Shown piece after piece: positions 47,037-59,119 of a stretch of DNA of 64,000 bases. The position numbers and the translations under genes are program-made. This DNA is from Hofstenia miamia. Taxonomy: Eukaryota > Xenacoelomorpha > Acoela. The notes under the pieces were generated by a model. The model did not search any database and was not told where the DNA came from. It worked only from the letters and a program-made list of their open reading frames with translations. How positions within the stretch are numbered: the first letter of the stretch is position 1; each line of letters starts with the position of its first letter. Where the stretch lies: NCBI GenBank assembly GCA_004352715.1, contig SCFE01000070.1, positions 157,968 through 221,967 of the forward strand, written 5' to 3'.

Positions 47037-48421
47037 TTCCGTAAGCAAAAATAGATCCAACGGAAAGCATGGCTAGGATAGAAATTCTATAAAAATAATT
47101 ATGCAATATCATGTTCTTTAAATCCTTATAGCAATTTATCCCTGGACTGGTATATTTATTGTATACAGTGTTTATTCTATTGTATGTATTTGTATGTATG
47201 TTTTGTATATTGTCAATCATTTATCTAATAAACCTGCTCATCTGTAATATAGATGAAATTGTAAATCTCGATTTGGGTATCCATAGGTACAATACAATAC
47301 GACAAGATTGATATGAAAACACATTTTTCAGCTGTGCCTTAGATTAGGTTTAAACTGATTATTCAAAATCATAGCAAAGCATTACGCCTATAATTGATAA
47401 TAATACAAAAACAAACTGTGCTTGTAAAAAATCGAACATCCTCTGAAAATATTTCAATAAACTGGTTCTAATTGCACTTGATTACTTTAAAAATTATATT
47501 ACAATTAGTTGAAAATACATAGGATATTAATGACAACATTTTTCATATTTTTATTTTAACAGTATAGAAAAAACACATCCACTTGTTGTAGTGAACGAAT
47601 AGATAACTTCTATAAATGCTTAGACTGGTGTTTTTTCAGGGAATCAGGTCTTGCACATTCATAATCACATTTATCGCATGTGAATGGCTTCAACCCAAAG
47701 TGTCTACGCTGATGTCTTTTAAGGTCACNTTCCGTAAGCAAAAATAGATCCAACGGAAAGCATGGCTAGGATAGAAATTCTATAAAAATAATTATGCAAT
47801 ATCATGTTCTTTAAATCCTTATAGCAATTTATCCCTGGACTGGTATATTTATTGTATACAGTGTTTATTCTATTGTATGTATTTGTATGTATGTTTTGTA
47901 TATTGTCAATCATTTATCTAATAAACCTGCTCATCTGTAATATAGATGAAATTGTAAATCTCGATTTGGGTATCCATAGGTACAATACAATACGACAAGA
48001 TTGATATGAAAACACATTTTTCAGCTGTGCCTTAGATTAGGTTTAAACTGATTATTCAAAATCATAGCAAAGCATTACGCCTATAATTGATAATAATACA
48101 AAAACAAACTGTGCTTGTAAAAAATCGAACATCCTCTGAAAATATTTCAATAAACTGGTTCTAATTGCACTTGATTACTTTAAAAATTATATTACAATTA
48201 GTTGAAAATACATAGGATATTAATGACAACATTTTTCATATTTTTATTTTAACAGTATAGAAAAAACACATCCACTTGTTGTAGTGAACGAATAGATAAC
48301 TTCTATAAATGCTTAGACTGGTGTTTTTTCAGGGAATCAGGTCTTGCACATTCATAATCACATTTATCGCATGTGAATGGCTTCAACCCAAAGTGTCTAC
48401 GCTGATGTCTTTTAAGGTCAC
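47037..48421. repeat. Assembly duplication of the 3' end of zinc-finger gene 2
   Basis: 47037-47728 and 47730-48421 are 692-base copies, apparently identical, joined by a single N at 47729. The left copy holds the last finger and stop of zinc-finger gene 2 and breaks in the middle of the preceding finger. The clean identity and lone N point to overlapping contigs rather than biology. Confidence 0.9.
48243..48248 (-). terminator. Poly(A) signal of zinc-finger gene 2
   Basis: AATAAA on the minus strand 55 bases past the stop codon, conserved with 18674-18679. Confidence 0.55.
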
Positions 48422-49803
48422 CAAGCTGTGCAAATTGATAATCACATTTGTCACACGTAAAAGGCTTTAATCCAGAGTGTCTACGCTGATGTGATTTGAG
48501 AGAACTCCGGTATAAAGACTTATAATCACATTCATTACATTTAAAAGGCATAAAGCCAGAGTGTCTAAACTGATGTGATTTCAGAGAACTAGGGTGTAAA
48601 GTTTCAAAATCACATTTATCACATTTATAAGGCTTTAATCCAGAGTGTATACGTTGATGACTTTTAAGAGAACTAGGGTGTAAAGTTTGAAAATCACATT
48701 TATCACATTTAAATTGCTTTAATTCAGAGTGTATCCGTTGATGTCTTTTAAGATTTCCAAGTGATGAGCAGGCAAAATCACATCTATCACATTTATGTGG
48801 TTTTAGGCCAGAGTGAACTAACTGATGAACTTTCATTTGACCAGCGGTTGCACATTCATAATCACAGTTATCACATTTATATGGTTTTAAACCAGAGTGC
48901 TTAAATCGATGATGATGATTAAGATTTCCCTTTAGTGAACATGCAAATTCACATTTATCACATTTGAATGGTTTTTCGTTAGAATGGTGGACCTGATGTG
49001 TTCTTAGACCACCACTAGTTGGACATTCAAAATTGCATTGATCGCATTTATATGGCTTTGATCCAGATCCAGAATGTTTAAACTGATGTGCTTTTAGTGA
49101 ACTAAGATGTGAACATTCATAATCACATGTATCACATTTAAACGGTTTCAAACCAGAATGTGTAAGCTGATGTGATTTAAGAGAAGGAAGCCGGGAACAC
49201 TCATATTCGCATTTATCACATTGAAATGGCTTTTTACTAGCGTGATTAAATTGATGCAGTTTGAGTTGATCTCTTCGTGAACATTCATATTCACATTTAT
49301 CACATTTAAACGGCTTTACTCTAGAATGTCTAAGTTGATGAATCTTAAGTCTATGACGTCTTGAACATTCGTAATCACATTTTTCACAGTGAAATGGCTT
49401 TAAATTTGAGTGAATACGTTGATGACTTCGAAGTCTACTTCGTACTGAACATTCATAATCACATTTATTACACTTAAAAGGCATCGTGCCTGAGTGCTTA
49501 AACTGATGACTGTTGAAAGAACTAAACTCTGAGCATGTATAGTCACACTTATCGCATTTGTAAGGCTTTAAACCAGAGTGCCTACGTTTATGTAATTTAA
49601 GAGAATAAAGCCGTGAACATTTATAATCGCACTTATCACATGTAAAGGGCATCAAACCGGAGTGCTTAAATTGATGTTCTTTTAGATTGTACCGGCGTAG
49701 GCATTCATAATCACATTTATCACATTTAAATGGCATCGTGCCAGAGCGTTTAAGCTGATGTGTATTGAAAGAAGGCTTGACAGCTTCAATCTCATCTTTG
49801 CAT
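48303..49803 (-). CDS. KRAB zinc-finger gene 2, C2H2 array exon (17 fingers)
   Basis: 499 residues with 17 C2H2 fingers (CX2CX12HX3-4H), linkers HSGLKPYK and variants. The first ATG (49736) lies inside the array. The frame is open to 49803, where GTTTAG forms an acceptor at the same place as in gene 1, followed by the same ATGCAAA and the same phase. Upstream residues CKDEIEAVKPSF lead into a decayed half finger. The KRAB exon 58944-59119 on the same strand ends GAA CG, giving CGA (Arg) on splicing: the same amino acid as in gene 1 from a different codon. Predicted protein: 558 residues. Fingers near the C-terminal half (CATAGQMKVH, CSSLGNLKRH, TLHPSSLKSH) are shared with gene 1, while the N-terminal seven or so differ, so the arrays have diverged by finger gain or loss. 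Confidence 0.85.
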
Positions 49804-50089
49804 CTAAACTAATTGTTATTATAACTATACTACGCAATCTATACAGATTTACACACATTTTTACAAACGCCATTATTCAGCAACTAAAAAAAATAACCAC
49901 TAAAATACCTGTGCTTTTGTAATTTATAACTCTCTGTTTTAGGGTTTCACAATATACATTTTTAACTCAAAACAACTTGACAGATATGACGAACAGCGCC
50001 ATTGCTTGTGGGTACCATGTTTATTAGGTGTTTCTTTAATGTATATAATGCTAAGCAAACAGTTGCATTAGGTCACAATTAAACTAGTG
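49804..50089 (-). other. Intron of zinc-finger gene 2, proximal part
   Basis: Aligns with 20178-20440 of locus 1. No exon seen. Confidence 0.5.
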
Positions 50090-50986
50090 ATATGTTAGAA
50101 TGTGATCTGTCACATTTCGAAGAATTTTACGTCTAAGGCCGCGGTTAGACTAGGTGATTGGTTAAGAAATCAATTACAAATTGTTGTTGTGCGGAAAACT
50201 TACCAAACACATTAGAGTGATTACACCAGCCGATTTGTGACACATGCGTAATGTTTTTGTAAGAAAATGTAGGGGGTTCGACTATGGACCTGCCTTTGAG
50301 TCTATTAATATTTGGTTTAGAATCAAGTATTCATTGTGTCTTTCAAACATTGTTCTTGTGTGAATTAAGGCTGTGCGATTAATTGATTGATAATTGACCG
50401 AAATATTATTAATTGACGCCGACCAAACATTTTTAACTAACCGAATCAATTATCAATTAGTGTATAGCTAATAAAAGTGCCGAAAACAAGCAAAAAGTTT
50501 AATAACATTTTCTTACATTGCGTAAAAATTTATGAAAAAGCGCAAGGACTTCTCGGAAACTCGGCTCCTGCGGTGCCCAGTGGTCCGACGCCGGAAATAT
50601 AATTACTACGCGTCGGGAAAGTCTGAATCCAGAAACATTTCATGAACTCATTTTTCTCCGAAGTTGTTTTAAGTAAAATTGACTTTATTATTAAAAATAT
50701 TTTCTTGTTTTTTGTTCATTATCGATAATTGATAATTGACCAATCTTTCGCACAACGCTTATTGAGGCCTTTTAAATTGCTATGCAAATCACTTTTAGTA
50801 ATGTCATAGGGTAATCACAAATAAAGAGTGGATAGACCACGCGCTCTGCACATCAATCACAAATGAAATCGAACACGAACAATTTCTTCGTGATCATCAC
50901 ATCGCTAATTTTCTTGGTTGGTTAGACATGCAATACTTTCAAAAGTGACAGATCACTTTTAATCAATCACTAGTCTAATCCTAGTC
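50090..50986. mobile_element. Harbinger-type MITE cluster inserted in the intron
   Basis: Absent from locus 1, where the flanks (TTTCATGATTTCAAGTTTG near 20440) are nearly continuous. Both ends carry arms related to the MITE at 58022-58246 (GGCCGCGGTTAGACTAGG at 50137; ATCACTAGTCTAATCC near 50967). Between them lie AATTGATTGATAATTGACC-like repeats near 50375 and 50725, suggesting a second nested element. No coding capacity. Confidence 0.6.
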
Positions 50987-52929
50987 TTAATTTAAGTTTG
51001 TACATCTAATTTCTATTCTACATTGCATTACAAGCATCAATTGAAAGCACCACTGGCCTGTGTAACCGCTTCAGTATGCTTCTATGTTCGTATGCTGCTT
51101 GAAGCTAGACCCATCATCACCAGGGTGATAAGTAGACGTACATTGCATGTTTGGCTAATTAAAAATATATGAAGAATATATCAGGTTGTAGAAAAATTTT
51201 TAAATATTCAGAAACAAATTTTAAAATAAGTCAATTATTTTTAATGTATTCTAATACAATATGCTTTGTTGGTGCAAACCAGTGCATTTAGCATCGATTA
51301 GAACTCTTTGAAAAATGAAACAAAATGTTGATAAAACAATCGTAGCAAGATGGTCAGCTTAGCCTGCAAAATAATTTTTTAATGAAATTAACAAATTATT
51401 TGATTCTTCGGAATTAAATTTGAAAAAAAATATTTTTGAAATAAAACGTCGACGGTATCAATAATAGCAGCATTGGATTATTCGTTCACAGATTGCCAAT
51501 ATAATATGTAAATATCTACAGTACCATTGTTGAAATTGAGCAATCTAAAAAAGTTAAAAATTACAGTTTAAACTGAAAGACTCAAGTCATAATAATGCGG
51601 AAAATTTTTAATAACATTGCATGTATAACAGTCCAATGAATGTTGTTGCACACATTAACGTAGCAGAATACTACCCCATGCAATTGGTTGGCGAAAAATA
51701 TATAAACTTTATTCTTCAAGATTCAATATTCTTAAAAATGTAAGACTTTCCATTTCTTAAATTCAAACTAGGATTTCTGGACCAGAATTTTATTAGTCAT
51801 ATCCTCATGAAATTTTCTCATTTATGGTTGCAGTCTCATATAAGTCCTATTCCCATTCAAAAAAATCAGTCGCAGGATCTCTTCCCATGAAACGGGTATC
51901 ATTAAATTCCATTGCACAGAAGGATCCATCATAAGCCTAATTCAAGCATATAATATAATTAGTGTGAATAAGAAAATTAAAATTTTAGTAAAAGGATTAA
52001 TACATTATTTGACTTAAGTAGTTTGAAAAGTGTTTATAAAAGTAATTTGTTGGCAGGATTTGCATTTACAAAATTTGAATTTAGTAAATTGCCAAGTATC
52101 CGCACTTGAACAAAATGTTTTAGGAACATTTTAAATGACTTATTTAAGTTATTTAAATTAGCACCTATTTGTTTTGATTTAAAGAATTGTTCAGAAAAAT
52201 TACGGGTTTCAGAAATGACATAATCCAATATGTAAAAAACTAATTTATCAATATACAGATCATACCTGTCTTATAAGTACTGATATAAAGGCCTTTAATG
52301 AAACTAAAACCCTTTAAAGTGACATTGAAAATTTAACAATTTGAATTTTGATTTAATATTTTTGTTAGTTTACTATACTTTCCGCTATTCTTCTATAATT
52401 TGTAACTACAGACCAATGAGCATATCATCGAAAATATCACACATCTTAAAAAAATATTTATGAGAAATTATAACCTTAAATATACAGTGATATTTATAAA
52501 TTTGGTTTCACCAAAAGGAGACCATCATCCAATCCAATTGATAAAGTACTGTCGTGAAATCTACGACAACAATGGAGATAATATACCCCCTTCAGACACA
52601 ATGAGTTCAATTTTCAGTGTTGGGAAAAACCCATTTAAATTTAAAAAAATCAAAAAAATCGAATTTTTTTAATTAAATCTAATTTTATGATTTAAATCAG
52701 ATTTTTGATCTAAATTTCAATTTTAGCCAGACAATCTTCCAAGGTAGTAAATATTAAAAATCCTTTTGATACTACTATTTTTTAAATTTTAAATACAATC
52801 ATTTAATCAACTTTAAATAAACTGAAATTCAGATCTTGCCAATTCATTCCATTTAAATCAATGATTTAAATCGAGTGATTTAAATTGACCAACACTGCCA
52901 ATTTTAAACATGTAGAAACTAGATTTTTA
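50987..52929 (-). other. Intron of zinc-finger gene 2, middle part
   Basis: Patches align with 20440-21240 of locus 1; other stretches (51150-51480, 52020-52920) are private. ATTTAAAT-rich low-complexity sequence lies at 52630-52890. No exon seen. Confidence 0.5.
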
Positions 52930-53480
52930 TTGAGATATGAATTTATATTCAATCAAAAGAAACTACAAATTATCAAGGTTGTTAAGAGTGACATGTTTAC
53001 AAATGTACTAAATTCTCTTCCATAAATACAATGAAGGATATCGAGGTTTACATTAGTAATAACCTTTCATGAAATGAACATATTTCAAATGAAGAAAAAC
53101 ATGCATTAAAAAAGTTCTAAAAATGAAGTGCCAATCTTAAGAAGCACAAAGAGACATTTGTATATATCAGTAAATCGCTCTACATTACTATATGATCCCT
53201 CTGCATGGTATTGCAACCTATCAAATACATATAAATTAGAGCAAGAAAAACATAGTATAAAATCGACTCAAACTACATATCTCGATAAAAATTCTGTCAA
53301 GAACTCTTGAATTGCAATTGATAGACATCTATATCTACTAATTGAAATTATAAGATGGAATTCGAGACGATTCTTTAAGATTAATAAAATTAATATATCT
53401 AAAACAAAGCCAATTTGTACTTCACAGTAATTGAGATTTGAGAAAATCAGAAGGGTATGACCGAAGACACATCTCAAAGG
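52930..53480 (+). mobile_element. Degenerate LINE fragment, paralogue of 22270-23480
   Basis: Encodes EVYISNNLS near 53050 and STLLYDPSAWYCNLSNTYK near 53180, the post-RT region of the same LINE insertion found in locus 1, here with a large internal deletion. Confidence 0.7.
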
Positions 53481-53974
53481 GTCCGGTTTTGACCGGTGTA
53501 GAGAAATTAAGGGCGGCCGGATCCGGTCTGGTGGTCATTACCGACCCTTGGTCTTCTGAAGATTAATAAAAGTAAACTTTTTGAACTTGCGAAAAGGAAT
53601 CAATCAAACTTAATTGAACTAATTAGAAGCAGGCTCGGCAATTAATCAAACAGGGCTGCAAATCAAATTACGAATCTAAGATAAGGTAAATGATTACTTC
53701 AAAGAACTAAAGAAATCTAGCTAAAAATGCAATTTTTTTAATAAAAACATTGGGAAAGCAATTAAATATGATAATACGACTGTAAGACATACAAGAACAA
53801 GAAGGATATCGAAAATATTTCAAACAAATTTTGAAAATATGGGTAAATTCAATTTTAAATTCAAAAAAATAGAAACTTTTAATACCAACAACCCAGTATC
53901 AGAAAAAACAGTTTCATTTCAATTTATAATTATCAGTATGATAGAATGATAGAAAAAATTATGGGAATTTAATT

Positions 53975-54450
53975 GATGGCGAGCCTTTAAAAATATGGCA
54001 TCCATGGAAATCCAAAAATGTATTGCTACACATAAAAAATTTATATTTAATTTCAAGAAAATTTTTTAATTCAGTATCATATATCTATCTTACATTTATA
54101 ATAATTGAATGGATAAATAGTCATTGTTTTGAACAAAAATACATTTTGATAAGACAAAAACTTTTAAAGGGTTGAACATTTCATTTGGTGTTTGTAAGGA
54201 ATAATCGCTATTCCAATATTCATTATTAAAAAAGTTATAAATTTTTTAACATATTCTTCTGTTTTTGATCCAAGATCTAGTAGGATAGTTCATTTTTGGC
54301 TTACAGTTAATGTTAGGGGAGAGTTTAACTTAGGCTTTGAGTTTTGTTTTGGGTTGGGGTTGCGTTGAGGATAGGTTGGGTTAGGATTAAGGTTGTGGTT
54401 AGATTTAGGTTTGGAGTTAGGACTATGGTTTGCAATATGTTTTGGGGTTA
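53975..54450 (+). repeat. Dispersed repeat and G-rich tract, paralogue of 24055-24570
   Basis: Nearly identical to locus 1 except for a short deletion near 54295. Part of the duplicated intron. Confidence 0.75.
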
Positions 54451-54753
54451 AGGTTATAATTATTATGCTGATAAATTAGCAAAACTTACATTTTTGCTTA
54501 TTAGAATAAGTTATTACACTGTGCAATAGAAATACTTTTAATATAACTTTGATAACTTTGTAACCTTTTTGGTGCCATAAATGCATCACTATCAGACACT
54601 GGAAATAATTTATTGAAATATATTTTGAACCAAAAATAAATTATTTTTATTTTAAGAACAAAAAATAAATAATTGCAATTATTATTATTTTTTTTGCAAT
54701 TATTTTCAAAATTACAGCACACAAGATAAAAACATTATTCAATGATTTTCAAG

Positions 54754-56766
54754 TTACTCGGCAGTTTCTTTATTGATAACCAAATCCAGCACTGAGGAAT
54801 CCCAAAATCGCCTGTTAACCTTCAAGAACTTGACGATTTCCAAATGCATGGGTGTCATGTTTTTGCGATGCCGCCTCATGACTTGCTTAGCTGAACTGAA
54901 CAGACGCTCGACCAGGTTGGAAGTTGGCGGCACCCAACTTAAATGACATGAAGCGGAGACTTTCTTTTTTTCAAAGCAACTTCAGCAAAGTTAAGCGAGT
55001 TTGGCTGATCAGGAACAACAGAAATTTCATTTTCTCCAAAAACAGACGCCAGAATATCGGTTTCATCATGAGCCAAATTTTCACCTAGTATAGAATTGCT
55101 GATAGCATTCTCCAGTAGTGGTGAATGAACGATAGTCGAGTTCTTTTCGAGATAATTTCGGAATAGTGGAAATTCTTCTATCAAAGAATCGAAGAGTATG
55201 CGCACATCCCCAAGGTTAATATCTTCTTCCTGTAATTTAAGTGTGACAGAATTAATTTTTTGGAGTGCTGAGAATAAGGTTTTCAGTTCTAGCGCCTCTG
55301 TCGTCGAAAGTAACAAAACAGCCATATTCAGGTCTGTGCTGTCAATGAACGGTGTCAATTCAAAATATCGCCTAATCATTGCAAACGTTGAAGACCACCT
55401 TGTAGCATTTCGAAGAACGGGATGAAGAAATGTCTTATGTCGGAGCTTTGCTGCTTCTTTTAGAGTACTGATGGCCTTCATGAGTCTAGCTACTTTTTCG
55501 ATTGTCGGCTCGTGTTTTTCTAATTGGCTTTTTACAGCCAAGTTGAGACGATGACTAGCACACCCAATAAACNNNNNNNNNNNNNNNNNNNNNNNNNNNN
55601 NNNNNNNNNNNNNNNNNNNNNNNNNNNNNNNNNNNNNNNNNNNNNNNNNNNNNNNNNNNNNNNNNNNNNNNNNNNNNNNNNNNNNNNNNNNNNNNNNNNN
55701 NNNNNNNNNNNNNNNNNNNNNNNNNNNNNNNNNNNNNNNNNNNNNNNNNNNNNNNNNNNNNNNNNNNNNNNNNNNNNNNNNNNNNNNNNNNNNNNNNNNN
55801 NNNNNNNNNNNNNNNNNNNNNNNNNNNNNNNNNNNNNNNNNNNNNNNNNNNNNNNNNNNNNNNNNNNNNNNNNNNNNNNNNNNNNNNNNNNNNNNNNNNN
55901 NNNNNNNNNNNNNNNNNNNNNNNNNNNNNNNNNNNNNNNNNNNNNNNNNNNNNNNNNNNNNNNNNNNNNNNNNNNNNNNNNNNNNNNNNNNNNNNNNNNN
56001 NNNNNNNNNNNNNNNNNNNNNNNNNNNNNNNNNNNNNNNNNNNNNNNNNNNNNNNNNNNNNNNNNNNNNNNNNNNNNNNNNNNNNNNNNNNNNNNNNNNN
56101 NNNNNNNNNNNNNNNNNNNNNNNNNNNNNNNNNNNNNNNNNNNNNNNNNNNNNNNNNNNNNNNNNNNNNNNNNNNNNNNNNNNNNNNNNNNNNNNNNNNN
56201 NNNNNNNNNNNNNNNNNNNNNNNNNNNNNNNNNNNNNNNNNNNNNNNNNNNNNNNNNNNNNNNNNNNNNNNNNNNNNNNNNNNNNNNNNNNNNNNNNNNN
56301 NNNNNNNNNNNNNNNNNNNNNNNNNNNNNNNNNNNNNNNNNNNNNNNNNNNNNNNNNNNNNNNNNNNNNNNNNNNNNNNNNNNNNNNNNNNNNNNNNNNN
56401 NNNNNNNNNNNNNNNNNNNNNNNNNNNNNNNNNNNNNNNNNNNNNNNNNNNNNNNNNNNNNNNNNNNNNNNNNNNNNNNNNNNNNNNNNNNNNNNNNNNN
56501 NNNNNNNNNNNNNNNNNNNNNNNNNNNNNNNNNNNNNNNNNNNNNNNNCAGTTCGAAGCAGTTTCAATACAAGCACTTTGTAAACCACTTTTGTCTGACA
56601 ACTCCTTTAGATAATCCGGGTGATCGACGGTAATATGGTTTAAAAGGTTTGCATACCCTGTATTCGGGCGTTCTTTGCGTTTACGGCCGCACTTGCAAAC
56701 ATACTCCACTTTTTCAACTTCCGTAAAATAATGCTCAACGATCTGCTTATCCATTCGTGGAGGCAT
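54754..56766 (-). pseudogene. hAT transposase (frame broken, gap inside)
   Basis: ATG at 56766. A BED-type zinc finger follows (CKCGRKRKE, then LLNHITVDH) that binds the transposon ends. Then the gap, then the catalytic and insertion-domain remainder (CASHRLNLAVKSQLEKHEP, RNATRWSSTFAMIRRYFEL). The frame stops at 54939. The dimerisation domain lies just beyond in another frame (WVPPTSNLVERLFSSAKQ, then HLEIVKFLKVN), ending at a stop at 54754-54756. A small indel near 54930 therefore inactivates this copy. The acidic catalytic residues upstream fall in or near the gap and cannot be judged. Confidence 0.88.
55573..56548. other. Gap (976 N)
   Basis: Inside the hAT transposase. Confidence 0.99.
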
Positions 56767-57156
56767 ATTGATATGCTAGCACTCAAATTGTAAGTCACAA
56801 TGCTATACGCAATGCAGAACTGAATATTTCTAGTTGCGCCTGATTGGTTGGTTGTTTGCAACGCTGATGATGCAGTTTGCACAGCCGCCGCAGGTTGACC
56901 GCTAATGCACTGAATAACGTGAGAGCTAGCAACGAGCCTTGTCTGTAAACAAATAAATTGTGCCTCAGCGATAAAAATGCCAAATTCCCAGGCAGGCAAA
57001 AGAACCATATATTCAGTGACAGAAAAGCACAATTATTTTGAAATTATTTTTTCCCAAAAATAAATTATTTTTATTTTCTGTTGGTAAAATAAATTATTTC
57101 AATATTATTTATTAAAATTATTTCAATAAAATTATTTATTTCCAGTGTCTAATCAC

Positions 57157-57160
<4 letters not shown>

Positions 57161-57195
<35 letters not shown>

Positions 57196-57735
57196 ATTAG
57201 TTGGTGTCGGTGACGGTTGGTTATTACATCGCTCCTCACTTGTATTGCTTAAGCACTAGCTACTACAGCATACAATTTTCAAAGTTTACACAAAGCCTAC
57301 CAGAACTGAACAAGAATAGCAAGTTTCTATCCTGTAATCACTCTTCCTATATACAAAGTCTGCGAAATCGTAAGCTTTATTTATTCTTCTGCATTACATT
57401 TAACACCATAATAGTTGCTGATCTCGTCTTAGGCTTGACACTAACCCTAGTATGAAGTACTGTATTAAATGCGGAAAGAAACAATGTGTAGTTCTTGCAA
57501 TAAAGAAACTGTTGAATGTGATATATCCTTGTAAGTCTCATTCATCAGATGAGCTTTCAATTGAAAAGGAAATAATTTTCTCATGAAAATCGGAAACAAC
57601 TGATTTGCCATATTCATAATCAAAATAATCAAGAACCAGAACAAAAATTCTTTTACCCTTCCCCTCACCCCCTTTTTCGGGTACCGTTCAGCCATTATTA
57701 ATGCAGTGTAACTTTCCAAATTAACATAATTGGTG
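57161..57735. other. (AT)n microsatellite and intron sequence
   Basis: (AT)n at about 57161-57191, then unassigned sequence. The open frame 57201-57455 has no recognisable domain. From about 57690 it aligns with 26085 of locus 1. Confidence 0.5.
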
Positions 57736-57743
57736 ATTCCAAT

Positions 57744-58667
57744 CAGGGATCCAACATGATTAATCGTCAACGCGATTAATCGAGATTAATCGCAGCGATT
57801 AATCGAGATTAATCGCATGGATTAATCTATCGTGCTGGTCAAGTAGATTAGATTAATCGTAAACAGTGTGCTCGATTAATCTAGATTATTCTAATTAAGT
57901 TGATGCTTATGCATTTAGTTATCATTTTCGGTTTGATCTTATCTGTGGCCACTATTTTTGTGTCATATGTTTTACAAAAGAAAACCTTAACACCGGACAT
58001 AGAAGAGGAGCGTGATGATTAGGCCACAGTTAGACTAGTGATTGGTTCGAAAGTGATCTATCAAATTTTGATTGAATCGCACGTCTAACCACCCGAGATA
58101 ATTAGCGATGTGACGATCACTAAGAAATCATGCTCATTCGATTTCTTTGTGATCGTCACGTCGCTAATTATCTCGGGTGGTTAGACATGCAATTCTTTCA
58201 AATGTGATAGATCACTTTTAAAACAATCACTAGTCCAACCGTGGCCTTAGGCATTTAACATACCTAGGATGCGTTGAATGTCGCCTAATTCTATATATAA
58301 GGATCCTCGATTTTATCACGCCAACTTCTAATCAGGTTGAGAGACTGTTCAGCAAAGCTGGTTATGCTCTATCTGATTACCAAATCGTCTATTACCCCTC
58401 AACCTAGAGATCCAAATTTCTTTACCCTAACAAGCACATGCGGAGTAAAATGACTTCAGGAAATAATCTCAAATAACAATAATAGTTGATATTTTCTATT
58501 TTGAATATCTTTCAATTGATACATTGTATTTTGAATATTTTTATTCAGAAGTAGATTAATCGACGATTAATCGCGATTATTAATCTTCTGGCAGCAGCGA
58601 TTACGATTAATCTATCGCCAATTTTTTTTTCATACGATTAATCGCGATTAAAATCTAACGATCCCTG
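57744..58667 (+). mobile_element. hAT-like element 2, complete, non-autonomous (924 bp)
   Basis: Ends CAGGGATC and GATCCCTG, with perfect 8-bp target duplications ATTCCAAT at 57736-57743 and 58668-58675. Both subterminal regions are packed with CGATTAATCG-type palindromes, likely transposase binding sites. A remnant of a hAT dimerisation domain (SNQVERLFSKAGYALSDY) lies near 58335 on the plus strand. A separate MITE is nested at 58022-58246. Confidence 0.9.
58022..58246. mobile_element. Harbinger-type foldback MITE (225 bp)
   Basis: Two arms of about 105 bases, GGCCACAGTTAGACTAGTG and its complement, form a nearly perfect hairpin with a short loop around CATGCTCATTCG. Flanked by TTA on both sides (58019-58021, 58247-58249), the target size of PIF/Harbinger elements. 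It is nested inside hAT-like element 2. Confidence 0.75.
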
Positions 58668-58943
58668 ATTCCAATAAAGATATAGAGGCACATAAATGAT
58701 ATTGCTCAATTCACTAGGGCAAAGAAAAAAAAATTCAGCCAATTTGGGACAACTAGTCACAGAGAACTAGTTAAATGTCAGTTATATCAATGTTGCAGAC
58801 AGTCAATTTTGAGAGCCTTGGGCGTTCTAGTGTTAGCAATGCATATGTACAGTAAAGTTTTGTAAATATTTTTTAGCAAAATCTCCACCCAAAAGTGACG
58901 TTAAATCGAGAGTGCACTGTATTATAAAAAATTTGAAAGTTAC

Positions 58944-59119
58944 CGTTCTAAATTCATGAAGTCAGGCGGCCGAACTAAAATTCCAGAGTTGAGCATTTCA
59001 TCGTAATTCTTTTTTAGGTTAGAATACTGCAGTTTATCATAAAATCCCAACTTCTGAAATTCTGCTGTTGAAAAATATTTTTGAATATTACGAAAGCAGT
59101 CATTGGCATTAGCAGACAT
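58944..59119 (-). CDS. KRAB domain exon 1, copy c (zinc-finger gene 2)
   Basis: ATG at 59119, 58 codons, then CG and donor GTAACTTT. Same PRDM9/SSX-type KRAB as copies a and b. Against them it has several third-position changes (for example TTA/TTG Leu, ACG/ACA Thr, AAC/AAT Asn) and a single replacement, Ile57 to Leu. The split Arg codon is CG+A here and AG+A in copies a and b. It lies about 9.1 kb upstream of the 17-finger exon, same strand, with matching phase. The intron between holds MITEs, a LINE, and two hAT elements. The 5' flank has one MITE arm near 59455-59530, as at the other copies. Confidence 0.75.

Larger units (their letters stand above)
54593..57152 (-). mobile_element. hAT transposon, complete ends, copy 2
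   Basis: Terminal inverted repeats AGACACTGGAAATAA at both ends, flanked by the identical 8-bp target duplication ATCACTAT (54585-54592 and 57153-57160), diagnostic of hAT. It is 2560 bp including a 976-N gap. The minus-strand transposase is described separately. The right end runs into an (AT)n microsatellite. Confidence 0.95.
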
